From positions 84,703 through 148,702 of the forward strand of contig NZ_FOCV01000017.1 in the NCBI RefSeq assembly GCF_900110205.1: a DNA stretch of 64,000 nt. Direction: 5' to 3'. This DNA comes from Rhizobium tibeticum. Lineage in GTDB: Bacteria; Pseudomonadota; Alphaproteobacteria; Rhizobiales; Rhizobiaceae. Under the pieces are notes generated by a model, which saw only the letters and a program-made list of their open reading frames with translations, was not told where the DNA came from and did not search any database. Positions 35,955-46,043 of the stretch are shown here, piece by piece (within the stretch, counting starts at the first letter, position 1; every line of letters begins with the position of its first letter). Made by a program: the position numbers and the translations under genes.

Positions 35955-37790
35955 TTAGAAGCGCCAGATTAAGGGCACGATGAATACTGAAACGACAAAG
36001 AACCAGATCAACAAGGGCAATCCAAGTTTCCAGTAGTCGTTGAAGGCATAGCCGCCGGGCCCCATCACCATCAGGTTCGTCGGTGTCGCGATCGGCGTCA
36101 GGAAGGCAGCCGCTGCAGCTACAGCTGTGCTCATCAGCACCGGACGCGGAGAAATCCCCATGGCCGTTGCCGCCGCCACGCCGATTGGGATGACGATCAG
36201 TGCCGTTGCAGTGTTGCTGATCAGCTGCCCCATGATCGCCGTCAGGATAAACAGTCCGGCGAGCAGGGCGACTGGACCTGCATCACCAACGAGGTTTACG
36301 AGATGCTCTGCCATCAGTTTCGCTGCACCTGTTTGCACCATGGCAGTCGAAAGCGGCATCATCGCGCCAACGAGGATGACAGTCGTCCAGCCCACAGCGC
36401 GATAGGCTTGCTCGACACTCATGATCCCTGACAGGATGATCGCGCCAGCAGCAACCAGACCAGCGACCGCCGGCGGCACGATGCCGGTGGCAAGCAGCAG
36501 AACCATCGCGATCAGGATCATGACTGCCTGGCGAGCGCCCGGCCCCATCGGGACAGCCTGACGGCGGACAAGCTCAGGCGAATTGACAACCAGAACGTCC
36601 GGGTCATTGAGGTGAACATCGAGTGCCTTCCAGGTTCCCTGCAGCAGCATCGTATCGCCTGCCTGCAACGCGATGCCGCCTGCATCCTTGGTGGAACTGC
36701 CGGGCGCGATCGCGGCGCCGGCGCGCTGTATCGCCAGAATGATCAGATCGCCGCTGTCGGTGACCATGCCAGGAAATACCGTTTCGCCTATGAGCCCCGA
36801 GCGCGGCGGGATGACGACCTCGGCAAGACCCGAGCTGCGATTGAACAAGGTTTCCTCGCCGTGACCGGTTGCCTTCTCGTCGCGAAAGGCGAGATGCATC
36901 GCGGCTGCGAATGCGGCTGCGACGTCAGGCTCGCCACGCAGCAGAAGATGATCCCCCTCGGCGATATGAGGTCTTCGGAGCGGGCCGGCGGTCTCCCCCT
37001 CCTGAATGGCGACAAGCTGCAACCCCTGATGCGCTAAGAGATCGACCCCGGCGGGTGCGAGGCCGACAAAAGGCGAGCTCGCGCGCACGCGCATCTGGTA
37101 TATGCCGCTCGCAAGCCCGTATTGCTCGACAAGTGTCTTGGCATGATGGCTGAAATCGGCGGGCATGGTCGCGCCGTTACGTTCGGGAAGCAGCTGCTTT
37201 CCGAACAATATGATGATTGCCATAGTGCCCGCCAAAAGCGGAATACCGACGAGCGCAAATTCAAAGAACCCGAAGCCACCGGCGCCCGCGTCGATGCCTG
37301 CCTCCGACACCAGCACGTTCACCGGGGTTCCCGTCAGCGCCAGCATTGAACCTGCATGCGCGGAAAAGACCAGCGGCATGAGCAGCTGCGACGAGTTTCG
37401 CCGCAGGCGAACAGCGATGACGACCACGACCGGCAAGAGGGCCGCGACTGCGCCGTTGACGCTGATCAGTGCGGTGAGCAGCGACACCAGCGCCATCGTC
37501 AGAAGGAGAAGGCGCGTCCGGCTTTCCTCGCCGGCGCCACGGATCAGCAGTTGTCCGGCCCAGGCGGTCACACCGGTGACCTCAAGTCCGGAGCTGACGA
37601 CGAAAAGCGACGCGATGAAGATGACAGCCGGATCACCGAAACCGCCGAGAGCTTGGCCGATTGTCAGGACACCGCTCGCCCACAGGGCAAGCGCAGTCAG
37701 CATGGCCACCAAGACGACCGGCAACTTGTTCCAAACAAACAGAACGACGGCAACGGCGATGATAGTCGCTGTGTATGCTATGGGACTCAA
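35955..37790 (-). CDS. SLC13/DASS family permease with RCK-C domains
   Basis: 611 residues. Membrane halves at about 1-200 and 400-611 surround a soluble section with two TrkA-C/RCK-C domains (about 210-390). The SLC13 motif near the end (STAVAAAAAFLTPIATPTNLMVMGPGGY) is present. Such carriers take up dicarboxylates, sulfate or similar anions with Na+; the RCK domains suggest regulation by a nucleotide or ion. It stands alone. Confidence 0.88.
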   Translation of the reverse strand: MSPIAYTATIIAVAVVLFVWNKLPVVLVAMLTALALWASGVLTIGQALGGFGDPAVIFIASLFVVSSGLEVTGVTAWAGQLLIRGAGEESRTRLLLLTMALVSLLTALISVNGAVAALLPVVVVIAVRLRRNSSQLLMPLVFSAHAGSMLALTGTPVNVLVSEAGIDAGAGGFGFFEFALVGIPLLAGTMAIIILFGKQLLPERNGATMPADFSHHAKTLVEQYGLASGIYQMRVRASSPFVGLAPAGVDLLAHQGLQLVAIQEGETAGPLRRPHIAEGDHLLLRGEPDVAAAFAAAMHLAFRDEKATGHGEETLFNRSSGLAEVVIPPRSGLIGETVFPGMVTDSGDLIILAIQRAGAAIAPGSSTKDAGGIALQAGDTMLLQGTWKALDVHLNDPDVLVVNSPELVRRQAVPMGPGARQAVMILIAMVLLLATGIVPPAVAGLVAAGAIILSGIMSVEQAYRAVGWTTVILVGAMMPLSTAMVQTGAAKLMAEHLVNLVGDAGPVALLAGLFILTAIMGQLISNTATALIVIPIGVAAATAMGISPRPVLMSTAVAAAAAFLTPIATPTNLMVMGPGGYAFNDYWKLGLPLLIWFFVVSVFIVPLIWRF

Positions 37791-37988
37791 TCGCCTTGCT
37801 CCCTGTTTGTGCCTCTAACCGTCCAAACCACCAGTCACGCCCAATCGTGCCACCATTGCTAGCTCCAAGCTTCCGTCACCCTCGGCCCGGATCGACCGAG
37901 ACTGGCTGAGGCGCGATGACTGCAGCCAAGTGCAGCATGACAGCCGGACCTGCTGCAGCCGTCCAAGGCATACGGCCCTGCGAACCCA

Positions 37989-39200
37989 TCAATCGTCGAG
38001 TGTCGCCATAAGCACGCCCAGACGGCAGCCCTTCTCGTATTCCTTGAGGTTCACATATTCCTTGATGGTGTGAATCTCGGCTTGTCCGGCCCCAATGGTG
38101 ATGGTGGGAACGCCATGCTTGTCGAGCCAATTGGCATCCAACCCCCCGTTCGAAAAGACATACACTGGCTTGATATCGAGCATCTGCAGCGCCTTCGTCG
38201 CGCGTTTCACGATTGGCGTGTCTTTGCCCAATTCAAAGGGCGGATAGGATGCCTGATGGCTGAATTTCACCTCGGCCTTGTCGCCCTGATCGTCCGTCAC
38301 CTCGCTCTGAGCCTTGGCAAATGCTTCCTTGTAGCCGTTCGCAATCTTCGTCGCGAACGTCGCCTCAGGGCTGCGTGCCTCACCCTTGATGAACGCATAG
38401 TCGGTCACGACATTGGTCGCATCGCCAGCAGGCTTGTTGCCCTTGCCACCAAAAATGCCGACGTTGCTGGTGCCTCGACCGTCCGGTTTGACCACCTTGC
38501 CGAACCAGCCGCTCTGCTTTGCTTCGGCCAAAGCCATGGCGCCGACCAGTGTTGCCGAAATACCCTTCTCCGGCGCAACACCTGCGTGCGAAGCACGGCC
38601 TGTGATCTCGACTTCCCAGTTTTCCTGGCCGACGGCGCCGACAATCAGGTCCGAGGCCATTTGGCCATCGACGTTGATGCACATCACCGCGCCGTTAAGA
38701 TCAGCGGGGTTGAGCTCACGTGCCCCGTGCAGCCCACTTTCCTCGCGTACCGTGAACAGCAGCGTGATCGGCGGGTGTGGCAACTTGTGTTTGATCAGCG
38801 TCTCGGCAACCACGACGAGGACCGCCACGCCGGTTCGGGCATCTCCGCCCAAAGCGGTGGTACCGTCGGAGACGATGCGGTCGCCCTCGCGCCGAGGCTT
38901 GGCGCCAGCGCAAAGTGGCACCGTGTCAAGGTGCGTGGAAAAAAGAAGCCGCGGACCCGGCCGCGTTCCTGGAATATCTACAATCAGATTGCCTGTCTCG
39001 GTCGGCAACGGGATGCGCTTGTTGGCATCGTCGAAGCGAATGGCCGATTCCGGGACGCCGATCTTCCTCAGAGCGTCGCACACGGCAAGGCCAATGTTCT
39101 TTTCCTGTCCGGTGACGCCCTCCACCGATAAGAAGCGCATCAGATGGTCTTGCGCGGCGGCGACGTCGAGAGGGATAGAGGTGTTGCTCATGATATCCAT
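37989..39200 (-). CDS. M20 metallopeptidase (peptidase T-like)
   Basis: 403 residues. Zinc ligands fit M20: H90 (STHLD), D120 (GGDARTG) and the E153-E154 pair (REESG), with a later dimerisation domain beginning near ITGRASHAG. No signal peptide, so cytoplasmic. ATG at 39200 or 39191. It lies 45 bases downstream of an AbgT carrier, so it probably hydrolyses what that protein imports: aminobenzoyl-glutamate or a short peptide. Confidence 0.88.
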   Translation of the reverse strand: MDIMSNTSIPLDVAAAQDHLMRFLSVEGVTGQEKNIGLAVCDALRKIGVPESAIRFDDANKRIPLPTETGNLIVDIPGTRPGPRLLFSTHLDTVPLCAGAKPRREGDRIVSDGTTALGGDARTGVAVLVVVAETLIKHKLPHPPITLLFTVREESGLHGARELNPADLNGAVMCINVDGQMASDLIVGAVGQENWEVEITGRASHAGVAPEKGISATLVGAMALAEAKQSGWFGKVVKPDGRGTSNVGIFGGKGNKPAGDATNVVTDYAFIKGEARSPEATFATKIANGYKEAFAKAQSEVTDDQGDKAEVKFSHQASYPPFELGKDTPIVKRATKALQMLDIKPVYVFSNGGLDANWLDKHGVPTITIGAGQAEIHTIKEYVNLKEYEKGCRLGVLMATLDD

Positions 39201-39245
39201 CCGTTCATTCGAGTGTTTATTCGTTCACGGTTGCCGCATCGAACG

Positions 39246-40793
39246 TTACAGGCCCCACGGCAGTCCGAGGGCCTTCCAGACCGCAAAGAGACCCGTCCAC
39301 AGCACGAAGATCAGCACGACATAAGGAAGCATCAAAGAGACGATCGTGCCGACACCGGCGGACTTGTCGTATTTCTGGGCAAAGCCGACGACGAGCGCGA
39401 AGTAGGCATTGAGCGGCGTGATCGCATTCATCGGTGAATCGCCGACGCGATAGGCGGCAAGCACGGCTTCCGGCTCGACGCCGAGCTTCATCAGAAGCGG
39501 CACGAAAACCGGAGCGAAGATCGCCCACTTGGCAATGGCGCCCGTCAACAGCAGATCGATGATTGCAACCACGACGATAAAGCCGATCAACAGGGGTAAC
39601 GCTCCGATGTTGGCGGCCTGCAATACGCCCGAAAGGCTAAGCGCCATGACGGTGCCGATATTCGTGTAGGTGAAGTAGGCAACGAACTGGCTAAGCACGA
39701 AGAACAGGAAGATGGTTCCGCCCATATTCTTGATCGACTTCTCGATCGCCGCGATGACCTCGGCCAGTGTCTTCAGCGTGCCGGCGCCGATGCCGTAGGC
39801 CCAGCCCGTCACCAGGAAGATCAGCATGATCAGGGCTATCAGGCCGTTCATGAAGGGTGAATTGCCGATGAGCTCGCCGGTATCGGGGTTGCGCAACGGC
39901 GCGCCGCTGGGGATCGTCAAAAGCAGGAAAACCACGAGAAGACCGATCAAACCATAGAGCGCGAACCGCAAACCGCGCGATTCCTGCTCGGAGAGCGTCG
40001 CGCCCTGAGCCTGCACGCCGCCCTCTGCGGTTGCGGGATCATACTCTCCCAGCCGAGGCGCGATCATGCGATCGGTGATGAACGCAATCAGCACCGTCAG
40101 AAAAAGGACCGAGACAATGGAAAACCAGACGTTGGATGCCAGACCGATCGACCGCGCGGGATCAACAAGATGCGCCGCATCATTGGTGAATTCGACGAGC
40201 ACCGCATCGAGTGGCTTGATCAGCATATTGACCGTGAAGGCGCCAGCCACGGCAGCAAAGCCAAGCGCAAGGCCCGCCAGAGGGTGGCGCCCGACCGCCA
40301 GATAGGCAACGCCCGCAAGCGGTATCAGCACGAGATAGCCGGCATCCGCCGCGATACTTGCGAGGATGCCGACGAAAGCCAGAATATAGGTCAGCGCCCA
40401 GCGGGGTGAGACAATGACGAGCTTGCGGATCAGCGCCGTGACCAGGCCGGATTCCTCTGCGACGCCCGCGCCGATCATGGCAGCGATCATCAGCCCGACA
40501 GCCGTAAAGCTCATGAAATTGGGAATGAGCGATGAATATAGAAAGCGGATGCCCTCCACATTCACCAGGCTGCGGATTGCTGTCGACGCCTGCTCAATCT
40601 CGTGCGTGTCAGGATTGATGCGCTCGTAGCTCACCGCCGCTCCGAAAGCGCCGAGCACGGCCGACAAGATGATGACGATGCCGATCAGAATAAGGAAGAT
40701 GATGACGGGATGGGGAACCATGTTTCCCACCTTCTCAACGCCGTCGAGAAATCTCTGCATCGTGGTCTTTGACGCGGCATTGGCAGTGGCCAT
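39246..40793 (-). CDS. AbgT-family transporter
   Basis: 515 residues with about a dozen helices and the AbgT features MVPHPVIIFLILIG near the start and GDSPMNAITPLNAYFALV near the end. The family imports p-aminobenzoyl-glutamate, and some members export sulfonamides. Coupling to an M20 peptidase mirrors the abg operon of enterobacteria, although that operon uses AbgA/AbgB amidohydrolase subunits rather than a peptidase T-like enzyme. Confidence 0.9.
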   Translation of the reverse strand: MATANAASKTTMQRFLDGVEKVGNMVPHPVIIFLILIGIVIILSAVLGAFGAAVSYERINPDTHEIEQASTAIRSLVNVEGIRFLYSSLIPNFMSFTAVGLMIAAMIGAGVAEESGLVTALIRKLVIVSPRWALTYILAFVGILASIAADAGYLVLIPLAGVAYLAVGRHPLAGLALGFAAVAGAFTVNMLIKPLDAVLVEFTNDAAHLVDPARSIGLASNVWFSIVSVLFLTVLIAFITDRMIAPRLGEYDPATAEGGVQAQGATLSEQESRGLRFALYGLIGLLVVFLLLTIPSGAPLRNPDTGELIGNSPFMNGLIALIMLIFLVTGWAYGIGAGTLKTLAEVIAAIEKSIKNMGGTIFLFFVLSQFVAYFTYTNIGTVMALSLSGVLQAANIGALPLLIGFIVVVAIIDLLLTGAIAKWAIFAPVFVPLLMKLGVEPEAVLAAYRVGDSPMNAITPLNAYFALVVGFAQKYDKSAGVGTIVSLMLPYVVLIFVLWTGLFAVWKALGLPWGL

Positions 40794-41201
40794 GTCTTGC
40801 CTCCAAGTTGAACCGAGGTATGTCTCACCCCAGGCGTGCTCAAATGAGCTTGGGTTGGCACGTTGCCGTGACAGCGGTTGATCTGCGAATTGGCATGGAC
40901 CTCAACGTGCGATTAGCCGCGCGTACATGCCTTGTGTATCAACCGTTCTTGCCCGCCAACGGTGGCCGACCGCACCGCCTTTGAACGCACGAAAATTGCG
41001 ATGTAATTCAATATATTAATGTAGTTTCCTGCCCATTCCGTATGACCGCAGGCGCATCGGCCAGAATTCAGCAACGATCGGGGAGAGGGAAGGATAGATA
41101 TCGCAAAAGAGCACCCTGCTTTCGGAAGCCCGCGTGCAAATTACTGGCGCGTTACCCGCTGGCGCGAATGACACCGACCGCGATTTCATGTTCATCACCC
41201 G
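40794..41201. other. Intergenic stretch, no gene seen
   Basis: About 400 bases upstream of the AbgT operon and downstream of the glycine-zipper gene. An AT-rich patch (40990-41030) may be promoter DNA, but no paired boxes are convincing. Confidence 0.45.
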
Positions 41202-41459
41202 TTATCGCGGGCAAGCTGCAATATAGCGCCGACCATTGCGATCTTGAAACTCGCACTGCCCTGGACGACCGGCCACGTTGCCGATCACAGCGCCGGAAGC
41301 CCCACCGATCGCAGCGCCAACGGCCGCACCACGCACATTATTCGTCACCGCACCACCGACTACCGCTCCCGTTGCGGCACCAATACCGGCACCCTGTTGC
41401 GTCGGGGTGCAGCTTGCAAGTGCCAGACTCGCCATCGAACACATCAGCAACTTCTTCAT
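41202..41459 (-). CDS. Glycine-zipper lipoprotein
   Basis: 85 residues from the ATG at 41459 (GGATGGAG upstream). A lipoprotein signal ends LASC (Cys about 16), followed by a glycine zipper (GAGIGAATGAVVGGAV and GAAVGAAIGGASGAVIGN) and a short tail ending YIAACPR. Small proteins of this kind insert in the envelope and are often stress induced. A decayed second copy lies at 47400-47603. Confidence 0.82.
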   Translation of the reverse strand: MKKLLMCSMASLALASCTPTQQGAGIGAATGAVVGGAVTNNVRGAAVGAAIGGASGAVIGNVAGRPGQCEFQDRNGRRYIAACPR

Positions 41460-41768
41460 CACTCCATCCTCTGTGACGCGCAATTAAGTCCGTAGATCGC
41501 GGCAGAAGCCTATGCACCATCATCGCAACTATAGTGTCGCAGAAGACTGTCTGTGATCGGCATAGAATCCCAAAACCAAGCTCTGAGTTCAAATCTCTTG
41601 GATCTGCCGACAGCTAAGTAGTCTGGTTTACAGCACGAATCTGCGCCGGCAGCGATCGTATATCTCCTGCGCGAACAGCCTCGCAGGCGCCGCCCGGGAT
41701 GGGCGCCAAGGCAATTGACTATCTCTCGACAAAGGTAAGGTTGATCGGCAGCTCGAAACTGACGGCCT
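41460..41768. other. Intergenic stretch with dispersed repeat copy C
   Basis: About 310 bases between the glycine-zipper gene and the hydrolase. Apart from the 25-base repeat at 41551-41576 nothing is recognised. Confidence 0.45.
41551..41576 (+). repeat. Short dispersed repeat, copy C
   Basis: CTGTGATCGGCATAGAATCC followed by CAAAAC; the same core as copies A and B. Confidence 0.4.
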
Positions 41769-42608
41769 CTATTCAAATATTGCGAGCATTGCACCACTCG
41801 CTTCCTGAAGCGTCAGATCGTGATCGAATGTCCCAGTCTCAAGAAAGTTCATGGTTTCGACAACAACGATTGGATTGAACATCATAAAAGTGTGCGTGGT
41901 ATGAAGCACCAAATGGTCGCTCGCTCCCTCGATCTTCGTCGAGGCGACCGATACCTTTCCATCGTTCGGCCCTTCAATGATCGAATTGAAGATGGGATTT
42001 AGCGAAATGTCACCCGCGATGATCCCCAGCGGATAGTCGGGATTCGGTAGAACCTTTGGTGTGGCACTGGCGTTGGTTCCGAGTTCGAGCCCCGCAGGTC
42101 CATTGATCCAATGGAACGGCGCGACATCGCCAAAGACATCCACGATCTCGGAGCCATTGTTGGGTGGCGCAAGCATCACGACGCGTCCCAAACTCAGGGG
42201 CCGTGTGTGAGCAAGCCAGTACCGGACCAGAATTCCCCCAAGGGAGTGGGTTACGAAGTTGACGCGCCGATCCTCGCACGCTTCGACCGATTTTCCGACG
42301 TAGCGCGCGAGATCGGCGATCGATGCGGTCGTTGAAGGGTACTCTTCGTTGATGACGAAGAATCCACGCCGCGCCAGCACCCTTTCGATAAGCCAGAACG
42401 ATCCGCTGCCGCGGGCAAGCCCGTGCATTAGCACAACACATTCGGCGGAGGGGCGCTCGATGCCCATCGCCATTGGTTGCTCCAGCGAAAGGCACGCCAC
42501 AGGCAGCGATACGCAGAGATTGAAGACAAATCTAAGAGCGACGTGAAGCGAGTGTTTGCGTTCCAACATGGAGATCCGATGACTATGTCGAAACCAATTC
42601 AAGCGCAT
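41769..42608 (-). CDS. Alpha/beta hydrolase (lipase-like)
   Basis: 279 residues (266 if the ATG at 42569 is used). A hydrophobic N-terminal stretch (RFVFNLCVSLPVACLSL) could be a signal or anchor. The oxyanion strand CVVLMHGLARGSGSF and nucleophile Ser in VTHSLGGILV are clear, and the His is probably in the late VLHTTHTFM segment. It resembles bacterial lipase/PGAP1-like proteins. Substrate unknown. No ribosome site is clear for either start. Confidence 0.78.
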   Translation of the reverse strand: MRLNWFRHSHRISMLERKHSLHVALRFVFNLCVSLPVACLSLEQPMAMGIERPSAECVVLMHGLARGSGSFWLIERVLARRGFFVINEEYPSTTASIADLARYVGKSVEACEDRRVNFVTHSLGGILVRYWLAHTRPLSLGRVVMLAPPNNGSEIVDVFGDVAPFHWINGPAGLELGTNASATPKVLPNPDYPLGIIAGDISLNPIFNSIIEGPNDGKVSVASTKIEGASDHLVLHTTHTFMMFNPIVVVETMNFLETGTFDHDLTLQEASGAMLAIFE

Positions 42609-42878
42609 GGCGGATTTGTTTGACCTCTATGTGCTTCACGTGCTGGCCGGATGCTCTCCGTCTCTGGAGTTTACTGGCGTTGCTCTGGAGCCATCCTCGA
42701 ACATCCGCCGGCGGCGTATGATGTGACCGCATCGATCGGCCTCATTACGCGTGCTGAAAAAATCCTCTGACGATCGGACACTATACGAGCTTTGGTGACA
42801 CGTCGTACCCGAGCGGCTCTGGCTCCAAAAAAGCTACCTGGGGAGAGCACAGGCACGCACCAGTGCTGCGCGTCGCCA
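42609..42878. other. Intergenic stretch, no gene seen
   Basis: About 270 bases between the RND pump and the hydrolase; no family-like frame and no strong terminator hairpin seen. Confidence 0.4.
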
Positions 42879-45800
42879 CTATTTCGAAGGCGCGATCGCA
42901 CGAGGCTTGCTGCTTGGAGCATTGTGGTCGGTCCCGAAAAGACGACGCTTGACGGCCTCCCTGACTGTTTGGATGGAAATATACATAAGCGGAATGATGA
43001 GAATGCCAAATATGGTGCCGACGAGTAGTCCTCCGAGCACTGTCGTGCCGATCGCCTGCCGACTGCCAGCTCCCGCCCCCGTGGCTACGACCAAGGGGAT
43101 GACGCCAAGCACAGACGCCATAGCTGTCATCAGCACGGGTCTAAAGCGCTGTGACGTTCCCTCGGTTGCGGCTTCCATGATGGTTAGACCTTCTTCCCTG
43201 CGCTCCTTGGCGAACTCAACGATGAGGATGGCATTTTTAGCAGCGAGCCCGATGAGCAATAGCAGGCCTATTTGCGCGTAGATGTTGAGGTCGATGCCCC
43301 CAACCACAAGGCCCCCCAACGCCCCGACAACGGCCACGGTCACAGACAGCATCACTGCCAGAGGCACGCTCCAGCTTTCATATTGTGCAACGAGAAACAG
43401 GTAGGTGAACACAATCCCCATGATGAGAATGATCACGGTCTGGTTGCCGGCCTGCTTTTCCTGAAGAGCCAACCCTGTCCACTCATACCCGAAGCCGGGT
43501 GGGAGTTTTTCCGACGCCAGCGTTGCCATGGCACCCAACGCATCGCCAGTACTGAATCCGGCCGCTGCTTGTCCGTTAATTGCGGCCGATGGGAAGAGGT
43601 TGTAGCGGTTAACCGTGCTGGGACCATAAACGGTCGATATCGACAGCAGGCCCTGCAGCGGAATAAGACTGCCAGACTGGCTGCGCACCCTTAGTCGCTG
43701 AATGTCCTCGACGCGACTTCGAAAACTTGGCTCGTCTTGAATACGAACCTGGTATACACGCGAAAATATATTGAAATCGTCCACATAGGACGATCCGAGG
43801 TGAGATTGTAGCGCGCCGAATATCGTCGCCGGTGAAACGCCATAAAGTTCTGCGCGCTTTCGGTCAATGTCGAGATAGACCTGAGGTGAGTCGGCCGAAA
43901 ATGTGCTGAATACACTAGCCAGTCCCCGTGTCTGGTTTGCCGAGACAATCAGGCTTCGCATGACTTCGGCTAACTCCTCCTGACTTTGCCCAGCGCGCGC
44001 TTGAAGGCGGAAGTCAAAGCCACCCGTTGTGCCGAGGCCGGGTATTGCAGGTGGATTGAAAGGCACAACCGATGCCGTCGTGATCGCCGCGAATTCAGCA
44101 CGCAGTCGGTTCATAAGGGCAAAAACGCTTTGATCCGCGCCACGTTCACTCCACGGTTTCAACGCCGAGATGATCATACCGGAATTGGAGCCCCCACCAC
44201 CCACCATGCTTGCACCGGCAATTCCGATCGTGTTTGCAACGCCTGGCGTACGCTGTAGCGCCGAGCTGACTGTTGCAATTGTCTGCTGTGTGCGTTCGAG
44301 AGACGCGGCATTCGGCAACTGGACGTTCATGAAGAGATAGCCCTGGTCTTCGGAGGGGATGAAGCCGGTCGGCAGGACACGATAGAAGCCATAAATGCCA
44401 CCCACAATCGCCACAAGCAGCAAGGCACTGAGACCAAGCCTTCGGGCGAAGAGCGCCAATAAATGTAGATAAAAGCGGCGTGAAGCGTCCAGCCCCTCAT
44501 TCACCTTGCTAAATATTCGTGACTGGCTCTGTTCCACGGGAGGCCGGAGCATGAGGACGCATAGGGCAGGGCTAAGCGTTAGCGCATTGATCGTGGAAAA
44601 CGTAATGGTGACCAATATGGTAACGGCAAACTGCCGGTAGAGCTCGCCGGTTATGCCAGCCAGAAAAGCCACCGGCACAAACAGCGCGGCCAACACGAGC
44701 GTGGTGGCGACGATCGGACCCGTGACCTGGCTCATTGTTTGCAGCGTCGCTTCGCGCACGCCGATCCCAGTTTCGCTCATGATGCGCTGAGCGTTCTCCA
44801 CCACGATGATTGCGTCATCCACAACCAGGCTGATCGCGAGGATCATTGCAAAGAGCGTGATGGTGTTGGCCGAATACCCCATGAGGTAAAGGACCGCAAA
44901 GCCACCCACCAGTGAAACGGGTATCGTTAAGGTAGGAATGACTGTTGCGCGCCAGTCCTGCAGGAAAATGAAGACGACGGCGACGACGAGGACAAATGTA
45001 ATTGCCAGGGTAATGAAGATTTCCTCGATGGTTTGTCGAACAAACGCGGTTGTATCGAAAACCACCGTATAGGCGATGTCGTCGGGAAACTGCTTTGACA
45101 ATGTCTCCAATTCGCCGAGGACAGCGGTCGACACCGCGAGCGCGTTGGCATCTGAGGATTGATAGACGACAACCGTCGCGCTGGGCTGTCCATTCAGCGT
45201 CGAGGCTGTGTCGTACGATTGTGCTCCGAGTTCCACCCGAGCAACGTCGCGAAGACGCACGATTGCTCCATCCCTGTTCGTGCGAACGATTATGTCGCCG
45301 AACTCTGCCTCGTTTGCCAGTCGTCCTCTCGCCATCACGGTCAGTTGCAATTGCTGGCCTTGGGTCGAAGGGGGAGAGCCCAGTTGGCCGGCGGAGGCTT
45401 GCGCGTTCTGCGCCTGGATGGCTGCAGTCAGATCGGAGGCCGTGACACCGAGAGCCTGCATGCGATCAGGATTCATCCATACCCGCATACTATAGGCAGG
45501 GCCAAAGACGCTCGCCTCTCCGACCCCCGGTAGCCGTGCGATTGCGTCTCTAATATTGATCGTTGCATAGTTGCTGAGGAAGACATCGTCTTTCGTACCC
45601 TTCGGGGAGTAAATTGCGAAGCCAAGCAGCATGCTCGACGAACGACTTCTCACCGAAACGCCGGTTTGGGTCACCGCAGCAGGAAGCCGCGGCGTCGCCA
45701 TTGCGACGCGATTTTGTACATTTACCTGGGCGATTGCAGGATCTGTTCCCGCAGCAAACGTCACCGTCAAGCTGTAAGCGCCATTATTGGTACTGGAGGA

Positions 45801-46043
45801 TGACATGTAGAGCATGTCTTCAACCCCGTTCACCTGGTCCTCAATGGGCGCTCCAACGCTGTCAGTCATGACGCTGGCGTTCGCACCTGGATAACTCGCG
45901 GTAACCTGCACCTCCGGTGGCGTGATCTGAGGAAATTGCGCGACAGGTATTTGAAGGAGGGCGACAGCACCCGCGATGATCATGACGATTGCAATGACCA
46001 TCGCGAACCTGGGTCTTTCAACGAAGGGCGCGGATACATTCAT
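42879..46043 (-). CDS. RND efflux pump, AcrB/MexB (HAE1) type
   Basis: 1054 residues, full length. It shows the HAE1 start (PRFAMVIAIVMIIAGAVALL), periplasmic porter domains, and the proton-relay Asp pair in helix 4 (ISLVVDDAIIVVEN). It sits in the inner membrane and drives out drugs or other amphiphiles. Its ATG overlaps the adaptor's TGA as ATGA. No outer-membrane channel gene or tetR-type repressor is adjacent, so it probably uses a TolC encoded elsewhere. Confidence 0.94.
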   Translation of the reverse strand: MNVSAPFVERPRFAMVIAIVMIIAGAVALLQIPVAQFPQITPPEVQVTASYPGANASVMTDSVGAPIEDQVNGVEDMLYMSSSSTNNGAYSLTVTFAAGTDPAIAQVNVQNRVAMATPRLPAAVTQTGVSVRSRSSSMLLGFAIYSPKGTKDDVFLSNYATINIRDAIARLPGVGEASVFGPAYSMRVWMNPDRMQALGVTASDLTAAIQAQNAQASAGQLGSPPSTQGQQLQLTVMARGRLANEAEFGDIIVRTNRDGAIVRLRDVARVELGAQSYDTASTLNGQPSATVVVYQSSDANALAVSTAVLGELETLSKQFPDDIAYTVVFDTTAFVRQTIEEIFITLAITFVLVVAVVFIFLQDWRATVIPTLTIPVSLVGGFAVLYLMGYSANTITLFAMILAISLVVDDAIIVVENAQRIMSETGIGVREATLQTMSQVTGPIVATTLVLAALFVPVAFLAGITGELYRQFAVTILVTITFSTINALTLSPALCVLMLRPPVEQSQSRIFSKVNEGLDASRRFYLHLLALFARRLGLSALLLVAIVGGIYGFYRVLPTGFIPSEDQGYLFMNVQLPNAASLERTQQTIATVSSALQRTPGVANTIGIAGASMVGGGGSNSGMIISALKPWSERGADQSVFALMNRLRAEFAAITTASVVPFNPPAIPGLGTTGGFDFRLQARAGQSQEELAEVMRSLIVSANQTRGLASVFSTFSADSPQVYLDIDRKRAELYGVSPATIFGALQSHLGSSYVDDFNIFSRVYQVRIQDEPSFRSRVEDIQRLRVRSQSGSLIPLQGLLSISTVYGPSTVNRYNLFPSAAINGQAAAGFSTGDALGAMATLASEKLPPGFGYEWTGLALQEKQAGNQTVIILIMGIVFTYLFLVAQYESWSVPLAVMLSVTVAVVGALGGLVVGGIDLNIYAQIGLLLLIGLAAKNAILIVEFAKERREEGLTIMEAATEGTSQRFRPVLMTAMASVLGVIPLVVATGAGAGSRQAIGTTVLGGLLVGTIFGILIIPLMYISIQTVREAVKRRLFGTDHNAPSSKPRAIAPSK

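Noticed and set aside
37165..37818. 217-residue plus-strand frame opposite the SLC13 gene
   Set aside because: Ser/Thr/Arg-rich translation with no family pattern, fully inside a clear gene on the other strand.
38070..39131. 353-residue plus-strand frame opposite the M20 peptidase
   Set aside because: It is the antisense reading of a gene with complete zinc ligands; no ribosome site and no domain.
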